Assembly (NCBI GenBank): GCA_043764095.1 | Contig: JAYUKX010000155.1 | Coordinates: 1-64,000 of the forward strand | DNA from: M3007 sp043764095 | Lineage (GTDB): Bacteria > Bacteroidota > Bacteroidia > Chitinophagales > Saprospiraceae | DNA: 64,000 nucleotides | Direction of reading: 5' to 3' | Shown: in pieces, positions 44,101-52,826 of the stretch | Numbering within the stretch: the stretch's first letter is position 1 | Layout of the letters: every line of letters starts with the position of its first letter | Position numbers and translations under genes: made by a program | The notes under the pieces: generated by a model | Told to the model about the DNA's origin: nothing | Database searches by the model: none | The model's input: the letters and a program-made list of their open reading frames with translations, nothing else

Positions 44101-45326
44101 TGCATCAGTGAAACGGGGTCGGCGTAATTGTAAATCCAACTGCGCGGCACCTGCATCATATATTTGTCGGTTTCAAAATCAGCCCAAGGTGCGGGGTTCG
44201 TGCGCTGCACATTCAGCCAATTTTGGAGCGTCGTTTTGTCAGAAATTTTGGCCGAGAAAAATGGCGCGGGCACGACGTTCTTCAATTCAATCTCCACCAC
44301 ACCTTCATAAGTTTGATAAGGCGTTATGATATAAATGCCGCCGCCGAAAGGATTGACGACTTCCGTCACCGTGTCTGTGATTGGAAAGGTGTTCGTTACC
44401 CGAAAAAACCTGCGGCAAGGGTTGCTACCTGTCCGTTCAAACGTGTGCGCACCGACGAGGATCTTAAAACCTTTTCCAACCAGCGAGGCAGGCACTTTCA
44501 CCGTTCCGAGACTTCCCGGAGCAAGGTAAAAACCCGTTGGCCGACGGGCAGGTGTAGAAGAAAACGCTGTGCGTTTGCCATATTCCGTTGGCATTGTCGC
44601 GTTGATTTTTGCGGTATAAGCGGCCGTCGGATCAGTCGGTAGCGGGCAAACGCCGGGAAAATGGTCGGCTGTTTTGAACTTCCGACCCACCAAAATCTGT
44701 TTGTATTTTTTAATATTCTGGGGCGTATAAATATAGTCCATGATGCCTTGTTGCACCAAAAACACCGCCCGCACCAGTTCAAATCCGTCCGTCGCGCCAA
44801 AATCATTAGGAAAACCGCCCTTGGTGGAAGCGTTCAGAAAAATAGGGCCTTTGAGGAGTTCGTAACAATCCACCAAATCGAACGCCTCCAGCACCACCGA
44901 ACTTGTGTCGGCGATAACGAAGATGTTTTGCTGGATTTTGTTGGATACGTTGTTGAGTTGGGCGGGAGTTAAAGTAGTCAAGCCCGTGATATGCTTTTTG
45001 ATTTTCAGCATCTCCTCGCTCAATATGGCGGGTGTTTCCGACCCATCTGCGATTTTGTAATAACCTGATTTACCCACGCCAAAAATCGGGTCGCCGCCAA
45101 AAAAATCATTGCTAAAAGTGACAGTCCCAGTCTGGTTGAAAAGATATTTAAACCGGTTGTCCGCACCATAGGCAATGTGGCTTTTGGCGGGGAGGCTGAA
45201 GGTTCCATTTTCACCTGCACAATAGGTGTAGCCGGGCGGGGCCTGCGCAAAAAGCATTTGACAGGTAAAAAAGATGGCAATAAAACAGCGTACGGAGCAG
45301 TTAAAAAAGGATGTAAATTTGTGCAT
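41178..45326 (-). CDS. M60-like (enhancin-type) metallopeptidase with Ig-like repeats and T9SS sorting domain
   Basis: 1382 residues; signal peptide about 1-29. The M60-type catalytic module (about 260-690) contains EFHEMGHAQLFSNFPGEGEAAVNLLAAAIYN: HEMGH at residues about 484-488 plus the downstream Glu of a gluzincin site. M60 enzymes cleave mucin-like glycoproteins. Then a first Ig-like domain, six near-identical 70-residue Ig/PKD-like repeats (CAGETAILTANGATDYQWSN..., about 800-1225), one degenerate copy and a T9SS type A sorting domain (SIAPNPTSGLVSI ... IIAEGFTKTLPIIKQ). Probably a surface protease with an extensible stalk. High G+C in the catalytic part. Confidence 0.88.
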   Translation of the reverse strand: MHKFTSFFNCSVRCFIAIFFTCQMLFAQAPPGYTYCAGENGTFSLPAKSHIAYGADNRFKYLFNQTGTVTFSNDFFGGDPIFGVGKSGYYKIADGSETPAILSEEMLKIKKHITGLTTLTPAQLNNVSNKIQQNIFVIADTSSVVLEAFDLVDCYELLKGPIFLNASTKGGFPNDFGATDGFELVRAVFLVQQGIMDYIYTPQNIKKYKQILVGRKFKTADHFPGVCPLPTDPTAAYTAKINATMPTEYGKRTAFSSTPARRPTGFYLAPGSLGTVKVPASLVGKGFKILVGAHTFERTGSNPCRRFFRVTNTFPITDTVTEVVNPFGGGIYIITPYQTYEGVVEIELKNVVPAPFFSAKISDKTTLQNWLNVQRTNPAPWADFETDKYMMQVPRSWIYNYADPVSLMQDWDDRMDVVSKMLGYPAIRSNTMLYLQIDVDIMFGGYGIGNPQINNTYDPSKVENGNKNHWFLKPGVNFWETEFHEMGHAQLFSNFPGEGEAAVNLLAAAIYNRLYGMNIDTALGESFDNHPQITRDQAAMNWMVTPNFRAGNPMDISNTTKDEVRYQQRGYAKYVEMAALFGWEMIDSFYKKENLDFIAQTPSDGLTAVDSRILRFSRTAGVDIRPLIHFWGVQPKNAAVLKTRINAENLQPSKLICDRLTHYKDILPANNTQFLTHANTFFGGSIPAGGDPDYGSGWYNIWKTQYNSSHGTLGKQAMQNIIDLYFPGGCPAAAPPPDVTITSQNICPGQSATLVASGAMYYQWSNGAEGNSITVSPSATTTYTVVGKTAGVHSAPVFATVTVHPIPIISVANTTICAGETAILTANGATDYQWSNGETGNSISVNPTETGTFSVIGKSLGCVSASVSAQVLVNPLPVVSVNNTTICAGETAILTANGATDYQWSNGETGNSISVNLTGTGTFSVIGKSLGCVSAPVSAQVLVNPLPVVSVNNTTICAGETAILTANGASDYQWSNGETGNSISVSPTETGTFSVIGKSLGCISVPVSAQVLVHPLPVVSVNNTTICAGETAILTANGATDYQWSNGETGNSISVSPTETGTFSVIGKSLGCVSAPVSAQVLVNPLPVVSVNNTTICAGETAILTANGATDYQWSNGETGNSISVSPTETGTFSVIGTSLGCVSVPVSAQVLVNPLPVVAVNNTTICAGETAILTANDATDYQWSNGETGNSISVSPTETGTFSVIGTSLGCVSVPVSAQVLVNAIPTINLGADIVLVQGQEITLDATAPDLIYQWSNGATTSTIEVNSMGIYAVTVTDLAGCTASDTILVTIIVSTIGQNEFFNLSIAPNPTSGLVSITCVGSSTTAVQVLDNLGRTAAWDNAFLKDGASRVLNIGQLPPGTYFIKIIAEGFTKTLPIIKQ
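41660..42905 (-). repeat. Six 210-bp coding repeats in the M60-like gene
   Basis: The landmark GCGCAAATCGT recurs at 41824, 42034, 42244, 42454, 42664 and 42874, an exact 210-base period. Differences between units are few and scattered, so unequal crossing-over or gene conversion is recent. Confidence 0.92.
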
Positions 45327-45600
45327 AATATTTATTTGTTAAAAAACCGAGATTGTTTGTTTCAACAAGTCAAACGGATATAATTACGGTTTATCTCAAA
45401 AAAAGGTTACGTAACGGTCAAAGACATATCTTTCAGTTGCAAAACAAAAACGATACGAATCTAACCGTCGCGCTTGCAAAAGTAATAGAAATCTTAAGTA
45501 TTGAGATAATTAAAGAAGGGGATATTATGTCGAATCTTTTATCTACCAACCGGTACAAATCGGAATTGTCGGTTTAGAATATTACACACAAGAGTATCCT

Positions 45601-45690
45601 CCCACGACCCCATATTGCCCATTTCCCAAATTTTATCCGGCAAAATTCCGACGAATTATGGAGAGCGTGTGGAAATATGGGGTTCGTCGG
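45601..45690. repeat. Imperfect inverted repeat in a 620-base gap
   Basis: CCCACGACCCCATATTGCCC (45601-45620) resembles the reverse complement of GGAAATATGGGGTTCGTCGG (45671-45690). The gap 45327-45946 contains no gene I can support; the repeat may be the ends of a decayed element or an RNA hairpin. Confidence 0.35.
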
Positions 45691-45946
45691 AGGTTTGCCT
45701 TTAATCGGAGCGCAACACAATCTAACTTATTTTTCTCTATTTTTTGTCCAACTTTTGGGGGGCATTAATAGTAGTAAGCCGCAAAGGCGTTATCGAACAT
45801 TCCGGCCATTAGGCGTGAGCCACGCTTAGGCGATGCATTACGCGTGGTCAAGTAAGCGAGGTGGCGATTATCGCGTAGTCCGTGATGCGAAGATGGTTGC
45901 TGAGTTTACCGAAGTAAGGTTACAGAGGAACGCTGAAAGCAGCATT

Positions 45947-46900
45947 TCACTTTTCGGACTTGGCAGCAAGAAAGCCATTCACATCCAGCCAGTGCATAAA
46001 GGCATCAAACCAGCGATTGCTGGTTCGATTGGGATTCCCCAAGCCAAAACCATGACCCCCATTTTGGTAAAGGTGAAACTCAACAGGTATGCCTGCTTTG
46101 TACCAGGAATCAATGACGCCAAACTGACCTTTGAAAAGAAAATCATCAGTGGCGATGACGTTGAACATGGGCGGAGCGTCTTTGGGCACTTCTACCGGGC
46201 CCATCCCGCCATAGATAGGGCCGATAAAAGCTAAGTTCATGGTTTTGGAGTTCAACGTAGCGTGCATAGTGAGGCCAGCGCCGGCCGAAAAGCCAATCAT
46301 ACCTATTCTGCTCGTATCAACGCGCCACTCCTTAGCCCTTTTAATAATCATGGCGTATGCGGCCTCAGCATCCTCCAACTGATTGGAAAGGTCAATTTGC
46401 GGTGGGCGTGGGGGGGAGACTGCCTGAGTAGAATCGGAGGATTTAGGGGGTGGTGCGAATGCACGGTTTTTCATCCAATCCGAGAAGTCATCGAGCGACC
46501 CAGGCGTTGGATGGAGCCGGTATTTGAGTACAAAAGCGGTGATTCCCTGTGCAGCGAGCGCTTCAGCGACTTCCCATCCTTCATTACCCATCGAGAGCCA
46601 TCTAAAACCTCCTCCTGGCGCCACAATAACAGTTGCACCATTCGCCTTGTCCGGTTTCGGTAAGAAGGGGGTAAGGGTTGCAGTAGTGATATTGCGTGCC
46701 ATCGAGTCGCCCCACTGCTTGAACCAGGTCTCTGAGGCAGGTTGGTTCTCAACGCCACCTGTGCCGAGTGGAATGGCGGTTGGTTCTTCCGGGGTATTGA
46801 GTGGGTAGATTGTTCCGTCTTGGGCAGTTGTAGATTTAGCAAAAAGGAGTAAAAAAAACAAGATGGCTGCTTTAGGCAGATTTTTAAGTTCAGAAAACAT
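45947..46900 (-). CDS. Exported alpha/beta hydrolase, acetyl-xylan-esterase/BD-FAE-like
   Basis: 317 residues; signal peptide about 1-26 (ending STTAQ). Oxyanion motif APGGGFRWLSMGNEG, nucleophile GFSAGAGLTMH, acid in VIATDDFLF and base in QNGGHGFGLG fit the carboxylesterase group that includes bifunctional feruloyl and acetyl-xylan esterases and endo-xylanase-associated XynB-type proteins. Likely removes acyl groups from sugars or polysaccharides outside the cytoplasm. Monocistronic; no polysaccharide utilisation genes adjoin. Confidence 0.85.
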   Translation of the reverse strand: MFSELKNLPKAAILFFLLLFAKSTTAQDGTIYPLNTPEEPTAIPLGTGGVENQPASETWFKQWGDSMARNITTATLTPFLPKPDKANGATVIVAPGGGFRWLSMGNEGWEVAEALAAQGITAFVLKYRLHPTPGSLDDFSDWMKNRAFAPPPKSSDSTQAVSPPRPPQIDLSNQLEDAEAAYAMIIKRAKEWRVDTSRIGMIGFSAGAGLTMHATLNSKTMNLAFIGPIYGGMGPVEVPKDAPPMFNVIATDDFLFKGQFGVIDSWYKAGIPVEFHLYQNGGHGFGLGNPNRTSNRWFDAFMHWLDVNGFLAAKSEK

Positions 46901-47443
46901 AGTGAGTTGATTTTTGATGAATAGATTTGTAAATTTAGTGAATTTTTTGCATTATGTAGAGATCGTGTATAGTAACAGTGAACCAATCGCCGAAACCATA
47001 GTCAATCGGATTCGATTTTGGTTATTACGCATCTGGCAATTTTGTGAATAGAGGCGTTTGTGATTGATTACAATTAGAGAAAAGCAAAAGAAGCAAAAAC
47101 TGAAGGGGCATCTTAAGGACATGATTTGAAAAATTCAGAATAAAATATTTTTTTTGGTTATTTATTGTTTTTTAGTGGCCGGGAACGTTGGTTAACCGTC
47201 ACTCCCTCCCAATACCCCTCCATTACGTGAAAACCCGCCTTGTCACTACCATTCATTTTGTCGCAAACACAACAAACCAACCCGTTCGAACATGTAAAAC
47301 GCGCAATAAATATTAATAAAATGTAAATAAGGGAAGCGTATAAAGTGGCCATTGTAATTTGGATAAATAATTGGCAAACCATTTGATTAAGGCACAAATA
47401 TGTGGCAAGGTGTCTTATATATACAAGCTATCTAGCGTATTTT

Positions 47444-47600
47444 TTATTTTATCCCAATTTTTTTTCGCAATATAGCATAAATCTCTGTTGTTTTGCTACT
47501 CTCATGTCCCAATAAATCTTGATTATATCGCAGATCAACACCCTTTTCAAGTAAGTGCTTAGCAAAGGAGTGGCGCAGGTTATACACAGTCGCCAAGGGA
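47444..47600 (-). pseudogene. C-terminal remnant of a tyrosine recombinase/integrase
   Basis: In the minus-strand frame ending at TAA 47444-47446, the sequence reads VYNLRHSFAKHLLEKGVDLR, then YNQDLLGHESSKTTEIYAIL and RKKIG. These are the R (LRHSF), H (LLGH) and Tyr nucleophile (TEIY) signatures of the phage-integrase/XerCD catalytic domain. Upstream sequence in this frame breaks at TAG, so the N-terminal two-thirds is lost. The first His of HxxR is Tyr here. Indicates a former integrated element near the haemoglobin locus. Confidence 0.8.
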
Positions 47601-47968
47601 GTAATACTTTATTTCTACTTTGCTTGTGTAAATATGGCTTATTCGCTGCAGTCACAATAAGCACCACCATCGCTGCTAAATTGCCGAAAACTATTTTTAT
47701 AACTATTTTGTAGTCCGCTTTGTTTATGATTACGCATGGTTGGAATTTACAGTACAAAAAATGCAAATCGTCAGGATGTGGAAAAAGGGATAATCTAGTA
47801 CATCGGTTTATTACCTAGTCGAGTACTTTTATTACTAAAATCAAATAAAAACACACCTTCTTTAGTTAGCGCAACTAAAAAAACCCCAAAACACAACACA
47901 GCCAACCGTTTCCATGAGCAATAAGATTAGTACATTCTACGACAAAATCGCGCCAGATAGAAACTTCC

Positions 47969-48414
47969 TCAATAAGCACCAAAATAACGCCTCAAAAACC
48001 ACTCCAAAGCCAATAATGCGGCCAAAATCGCAAAAATCCACTTCAAATTGATAATTGGATTGGTTTGCGAAGTTTGGTAAATAACGGGCTTGATCGTCTC
48101 CTTGTTTTTAATTAAATCTGCAATGCCTGCCAGGCCGTCTGCACCCACTGTGGCACCACCGTACTGCTCCGATAATTGGCGGAGTGCGGCGTGGTTGGCC
48201 GTGGTTTCAAAGAACTCTAACTGAAGCGGACGCACACTAAAGCGACCATCAAAACTTAGTTGTTGGCCGTTGAACGCCGTTGAGGAGTGGTAAGTATAGT
48301 TGCCAACCGGAAGGATGCCTGCATCGAGGGTGTATGCCTTACCTTGTTTGTTGAAGGTATAGGTAAACTCGCAGCCTTGCTGGTTTTTGACCGCCATCGC
48401 TACATCGGGGTCAG
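47969..48414 (-). pseudogene. Duplicated 3' fragment of the VWA membrane-protein gene
   Basis: About 445 bases nearly identical to 49184-49625, the C-terminal 142 codons of the complete gene at 49191-51290 (for example KNQQG, YTFNKQGKAYTLDAGILPVG, EWFLRRYFGAY), with only scattered changes. Homology stops abruptly at the DPDVAM codons (48414/49625) and just past the stop codon. The frame is open from an internal Met but lacks the N-terminal VWA part, so it is most likely non-functional; an N-terminal membrane anchor is absent. Confidence 0.88.
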
Positions 48415-48518
48415 TTTTTGCCTGTTTTAGTCTTGATATTGTCTATATATGATTGAAATGACATAACTATGTAAATTTTATATGTATTTGACTTATAGCA
48501 GCAAATGCACTTTATATT

Positions 48519-48998
48519 CTAATTCTCGCTTGGGTTGTAGGGACCACCAGTTTCTCCCCAACCCCATTTAGGCATCGGTTCATTTGTGTCCATTGGATTT
48601 TCCGTTAATTGTGAATTGATAACCGCAAGTCGAGTTCCCCACTCAATGTAACCAACAAATGCAGAACGGAATTCAGGATCGCTTTTTAATCCAACTTCAT
48701 CTGCTGTTTGAAGTAAAAGCTGCACCCGGCGTTGTCGTTTTTCTTCTGTAAGCATTTTGCCTATATGTTTACCAATCATCATCGAATGGCTACCTTTGTC
48801 TACTATAGTGTAAAGTTGAGGCCCCCCAAAAACTTCGGAAACAAAATGGGCAACATGTATAACGTGTTCTGGTGACATGTTTTTAAATACCTCGCTTAAT
48901 AAGTCGTCTTTCAAAACCTTATCATAAAATTTTGTGAATAAAGTTTCGAAGGTTTGCAAGTCGCCAGCCCATTCGTAAAGTGTTGGTATTTGTTTCAT
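48519..48998 (-). CDS. Group II truncated haemoglobin (GlbO-like)
   Basis: 159 residues. Pattern matches group II trHbs: LYEWAGDLQTFETLFTKFYDKV, VFGGPQLYTIVDKGSHSMMIGKHIG with the proximal-His region, DEVGLKSDPEFRSAFVGYIEWGTRLAVINSQ. Binds haem and O2/NO in the cytoplasm, often for NO detoxification or redox sensing. It is the only complete gene between the two copies of the duplicated 3' fragment (47969-48414 and 49184-49625). Confidence 0.9.
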   Translation of the reverse strand: MKQIPTLYEWAGDLQTFETLFTKFYDKVLKDDLLSEVFKNMSPEHVIHVAHFVSEVFGGPQLYTIVDKGSHSMMIGKHIGKMLTEEKRQRRVQLLLQTADEVGLKSDPEFRSAFVGYIEWGTRLAVINSQLTENPMDTNEPMPKWGWGETGGPYNPSEN

Positions 48999-49190
48999 GT
49001 TATTTTATCTTTTCGCTTTTTTGATGATAGTACTTGTGGGATGCATAGGCTACGATTACTGTACTTCCCGATACTTAATAAGAACCCTTTTGATGATACT
49101 ACAGATTGAGTACGAAATACCGATACTCATCTTCTAACCATCCCTCTTTAAATTACTATTTAGATGGGATCCGAATGCCACAAAAATACT

Positions 49191-51290
49191 TTAATAAGCC
49201 CCAAAATACCGCCTCAAAAACCACTCCAATGCCAATAACGCCGCTAAAATCGCAAAAATCCACTTCAAATTGATAATTGGATTGGTTTGCGAAGTTTGGT
49301 AAATAACGGGCTTGATCGTCTCCTTGTTTTTAATCAAATCTGCAATGCCTGCCAGGCCGTCGGCACTTACTGTGGCACCACCGTACTGCTCCGATAATTG
49401 GCGGAGTGCGGCGTGGTTGGCCGTGGTTTCAAAGAACTCTAACTGGAGCGGACGCACACTGAAGCGACCATCAAAACTTAGTTGTTGGCCGTTGAATGCC
49501 GTTGTGGAGTGGTAGGTATAGTTGCCAACCGGAAGGATACCCGCATCTAGGGTGTATGCCTTACCTTGTTTGTTGAAAGTATAGGTAAACTCGCGGCCTT
49601 GCTGGTTTTTGACCGCCATCGCTACATCGGGGTCATTGGTGAGTTCGTAGTTGTCGTTGTAGAGTTCACCGCCAAATTGGACGGGCTCGTTTTCGTTAAA
49701 TACCGTTTTATCGAGGGTAACACGGAATTTGCGTTTATCTTCTTTAACGGACAAAAACTGTACGGTTTTGCCCATTATTTCGTCAAAAATATCGTGGTTT
49801 TGGTGTTGGAGGTAATCGAATAAACGCCATTTCCAAAGCCCTTCGCCTAGGAAAATACCTGTTTTTATACCATTTGTTTCGCCCACAGCCAATAGCGGCT
49901 GATCGGTATCAACTTTACCAATGCGCTTCCGCAATACGACCTGCGCTTGTGTAGTAGCCCCAAAATTGCCAAATGGGCATTGTACGGGGTTAAACTTGGG
50001 CAATTCTTCAATCACCCGTGGCGCGAGGCTAAAGGCGGCGAATTGTTTGACAAAATAGCCTTGTACTTCGTCGCTTTGTACGGCATCACTTTGCGCTGAA
50101 ACTAGCCCTTGTGCTTGGGAAAGTGCCGTAAAATTGGTCTGCATTCCTGTGATAAACAGGCGTGGAATCCGTTTGTCATTGAGTGTACGCAGGATGCCCG
50201 TTGCCTCATTGGTACGTGAGGGAAGGCTATGTAGTACGACAAAATCGAATTTGCCTACATCCAAACCGGGATCATTTGCATTGGCAATACTCACGGCGTA
50301 GTTTTTGTTCATTTCCAACATTTGGCGCAGCGCGCTAATATCGGGGTGCGCACCATTGGCCAAAAGGAGTATCTTTTGTCGCGCATCCAGTACATCAATA
50401 AAAATTTCCTTGGTATTGTTGACAGTGGTGGCTTCTCCTGGTATTTTCACCAAAGAGATCACATATTGCGCTACACCGGGTGTTTTTGCTTCTAATTCTA
50501 CGGTTTTAGTAACAAAAAAGTCTTTTCCCGTTACATTTACTGGAATGGTTTGGATGGAAGTGATATTATCACCGTCGCGTTTTCCGATGTTCAAAACGGT
50601 TTGCGCGCCGCTACAATTGTTGGCGGCCACGTCGATTTGCATGGTGAATTTATCGCCCAAATACACGATATTATTGTGGAAAACACGCTTCAAAATCAAG
50701 TCTTTCTTCGGTGTTGTATCACCCAATGCCACGGTATAAACGGGTGCCGCAATGGGTACACCCGAATAGGAAGGGCTACTGCCTTCGTTGTAAATACCAT
50801 CGGAGGAGAGCACGATAGCACCCAAGTTTTGCGCACCATAGCGGTCATACACATCGCGGAGTGCCTCGGAAATATTGGATACCTTGTCTTTAAATTCAAA
50901 ATTAACGCCGTCGCGTACTTCATCGCCAAAAGACAATTCATGTACTTCGTATTGCTCACTTAACGCATCGCGGAGCGATTGCCAGTTTTGTTTGTACTGG
51001 TTGAGTGTTTCGCCCTCCAAGGCCGTACCGATACTTTCGGACTGATCTTGGAGCATCGCGATCACAGGTTTTTTAATTTCAGTAATATTCTTTTTGAGCA
51101 ATGGCGATAATAATAATGCGCTCAATAGCGTGATTACCAGCCACCGCAGGAAAAATAGTGTCCTGCGCAACCATACTGACTGCTCTTTAAAAGTAGTGTC
51201 ACGATAATATAACAAGGCAGCATAGCCCAGCCCGAGCAGCGCACAAAACACAAAAAACCACGTCGGGTATTGAAAAGATAATTCAGGCAT
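49191..51290 (-). CDS. Membrane-anchored VWA-like protein with C-terminal anchor
   Basis: 699 residues. Two or three N-terminal membrane segments (WFFVFCALLGLGYAALLYY, LFFLRWLVITLLSALLLSPLL) are followed by a VWA-like fold with LQDQSESIG (DxSxS), a domain of Ig-like strands, a central region resembling glutamine-amidotransferase/flavodoxin folds (KILLLANGAHPDISAL, FVVLHSLPSRTNEA), and a C-terminal membrane helix (NLKWIFAILAALLALEWFLRRYFGAY). This architecture is widespread in Bacteroidota and Planctomycetota; function unknown. Its 3' end has been copied 1.2 kb downstream. Confidence 0.8.
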   Translation of the reverse strand: MPELSFQYPTWFFVFCALLGLGYAALLYYRDTTFKEQSVWLRRTLFFLRWLVITLLSALLLSPLLKKNITEIKKPVIAMLQDQSESIGTALEGETLNQYKQNWQSLRDALSEQYEVHELSFGDEVRDGVNFEFKDKVSNISEALRDVYDRYGAQNLGAIVLSSDGIYNEGSSPSYSGVPIAAPVYTVALGDTTPKKDLILKRVFHNNIVYLGDKFTMQIDVAANNCSGAQTVLNIGKRDGDNITSIQTIPVNVTGKDFFVTKTVELEAKTPGVAQYVISLVKIPGEATTVNNTKEIFIDVLDARQKILLLANGAHPDISALRQMLEMNKNYAVSIANANDPGLDVGKFDFVVLHSLPSRTNEATGILRTLNDKRIPRLFITGMQTNFTALSQAQGLVSAQSDAVQSDEVQGYFVKQFAAFSLAPRVIEELPKFNPVQCPFGNFGATTQAQVVLRKRIGKVDTDQPLLAVGETNGIKTGIFLGEGLWKWRLFDYLQHQNHDIFDEIMGKTVQFLSVKEDKRKFRVTLDKTVFNENEPVQFGGELYNDNYELTNDPDVAMAVKNQQGREFTYTFNKQGKAYTLDAGILPVGNYTYHSTTAFNGQQLSFDGRFSVRPLQLEFFETTANHAALRQLSEQYGGATVSADGLAGIADLIKNKETIKPVIYQTSQTNPIINLKWIFAILAALLALEWFLRRYFGAY

Positions 51291-51418
51291 TAGCGAGTAT
51301 CTGAGGATATGGGTATTTAATTTTGATAGAAAAGAGGTCGGAGCAAAAAGTTATCCACCCCAAAATGACAACTTTAAGTTCCAAAGAGACGCAAAGTTGC
51401 GGAAAAAATTGCGATTAT

Positions 51419-52060
51419 TCACCGTATTACTGCAAAAAACAATAATTGAAGTACTAACAACACCGGAGCGGCGGTATTTCTAAGTCCGGCACTCATGGTT
51501 TTGGTATAAGATATGGATATAACTAAGGAAACAAAGAACCAACCTACATAGTTTTCAAAAGGCGGCAAACCTGTACTCCAAGACCAGTAACCGAGCGAAA
51601 TAGCACCCGGTTCCACTAAATAATCGAATGCGGTACAGCAAATTGCTGCTATTGTTGCACCCCAAAAAGGGGTAGCCCGAGCGGGTAAAAAACGCCAAAC
51701 TACTTCATTGATTAAGTAAGTAACCAAAAGCCAATTGATACCAATGATAGGTGGTGTGGACCATATTTGTGGGCCAAGTACGCCCGAATAAGCATAGTCA
51801 CCAAAGATCAAACCAGTATTGATGCCAATCACTTCGGCACCATAACCGATCAAAAATGCCCCGATCGCCCATGCGCGCGTACGTGCTGTGTGCAAGGGTT
51901 GCCACCACAGCAAGACTGCCGTAGAAAGGAGCAGCGTAAACGGGGTCATGGAAATAAACCAATCGCGCCATGCGGTTTGCATGCCGATCAATCCCGAAAC
52001 ATATACTAAGATGGTAAAATAAAGCGCAAACTGCTGCGCTGTAATCGAACGCCAAATCAT
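51419..52060 (-). CDS. Carotenoid biosynthesis protein (CruF-type hydratase family)
   Basis: 213 residues with about six to seven membrane segments. The signature AEVIGINTGLIFGDYAYSGVLGPQIWSTPPIIGINW and AFDYLVEPGAISLGYWSW match the Caroten_synth family (CruF/bisanhydrobacterioruberin hydratase and relatives), which hydrate carotenoid ends. Start overlaps mlaE by 4 bases (ATGA), so the two are translationally coupled. No other carotenoid genes lie in the window. Confidence 0.85.
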   Translation of the reverse strand: MIWRSITAQQFALYFTILVYVSGLIGMQTAWRDWFISMTPFTLLLSTAVLLWWQPLHTARTRAWAIGAFLIGYGAEVIGINTGLIFGDYAYSGVLGPQIWSTPPIIGINWLLVTYLINEVVWRFLPARATPFWGATIAAICCTAFDYLVEPGAISLGYWSWSTGLPPFENYVGWFFVSLVISISYTKTMSAGLRNTAAPVLLVLQLLFFAVIR

Positions 52061-52806
52061 GGAGCCAAAAGAACAACGATAAAGTAATCGGCCAATAAGA
52101 TCATTATATCGCTAAATACCACAGCGCGGGTACTCGCTTGGCCAAGTTCGATGCTGCCACCTTTTACGTAATATCCTTGATAACAAGATACAGAAGTAAG
52201 AATATACGCAAAAACAAAGGCTTTTACGTACATCATGGTCACATTTCGCTCGGTAAAGAACGAACGAAGACCGCGCATATATTCGTCATCGGTCAAATGC
52301 CCAAAAGGCACAGTAGCCAAATAACCACCCACTATTGCCACAAAAGCAGATAGCGTAACCAACAAAGGAATCGTAAATAGTGATCCTATTATTTTAGGTG
52401 TAATGAGGTAATTGGCCGTATTAACCCCCATTACTTCCATGGCATCAATATGCTCCTTTTGGCGCATACCGCCTATTTCAGCAGCCATATTAGCACCTAC
52501 TTTACCGGCCAATACCAAACAAGTAAATGTAGGAGACAATTCGATAATCGCTAAATCACGAACAATATAACCGATATAGTACTTCGGAATCAATTGTCCA
52601 TCCAACTGATAAGCAAACTGAAGCGCCGAAACTGCACCGATAAAAATGGAGATCAAGCAAACGATAATCAATGACCCCACCCCAATATCGTTCATTTGTC
52701 GGGCTGTCTCTTTCCAGTACATTGACATTTTTTCGGGCTTGCTAAATGCCTGCCCCATTAAAGTAACATACCGCCCTAAATGATAGATATAATTGTATTT
52801 TTCCAT
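52057..52806 (-). CDS. mlaE: MlaE-type ABC permease (phospholipid/organic solvent transport)
   Basis: 249 residues. Five to six membrane segments, and the MlaE hallmarks ELSPTFTCLVLAGKVGANMAAEIGGMRQKEHIDAMEVMGVN and TIPLLVTLSAFVAIVGGYLA. The permease of the Mla system moves phospholipids between membranes, with MlaF ATPase and MlaD. Neither partner gene is adjacent, unusual for Bacteroidota where mlaE-mlaF usually run together; the following gene is the carotenoid protein. Confidence 0.88.
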   Translation of the reverse strand: MEKYNYIYHLGRYVTLMGQAFSKPEKMSMYWKETARQMNDIGVGSLIIVCLISIFIGAVSALQFAYQLDGQLIPKYYIGYIVRDLAIIELSPTFTCLVLAGKVGANMAAEIGGMRQKEHIDAMEVMGVNTANYLITPKIIGSLFTIPLLVTLSAFVAIVGGYLATVPFGHLTDDEYMRGLRSFFTERNVTMMYVKAFVFAYILTSVSCYQGYYVKGGSIELGQASTRAVVFSDIMILLADYFIVVLLAP

Positions 52807-52826
52807 TTCGGGCGTAAAGATAGAGG

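Noticed and set aside
45833..46234. 133-codon plus-strand frame opposite the esterase
   Set aside because: Mostly antisense to the esterase C-terminus; the 5' part looks faintly coding but matches nothing I recognise.
47158..47397. 79-codon minus-strand frame with a hydrophobic stretch
   Set aside because: No recognisable family, no leader of typical form, and lies in degenerate DNA beside the integrase remnant; not supportable as a gene.
47449..47766. 105-codon minus-strand open frame over the integrase remnant
   Set aside because: Wrong frame: the recombinase motifs are read in another frame that ends at 47444.
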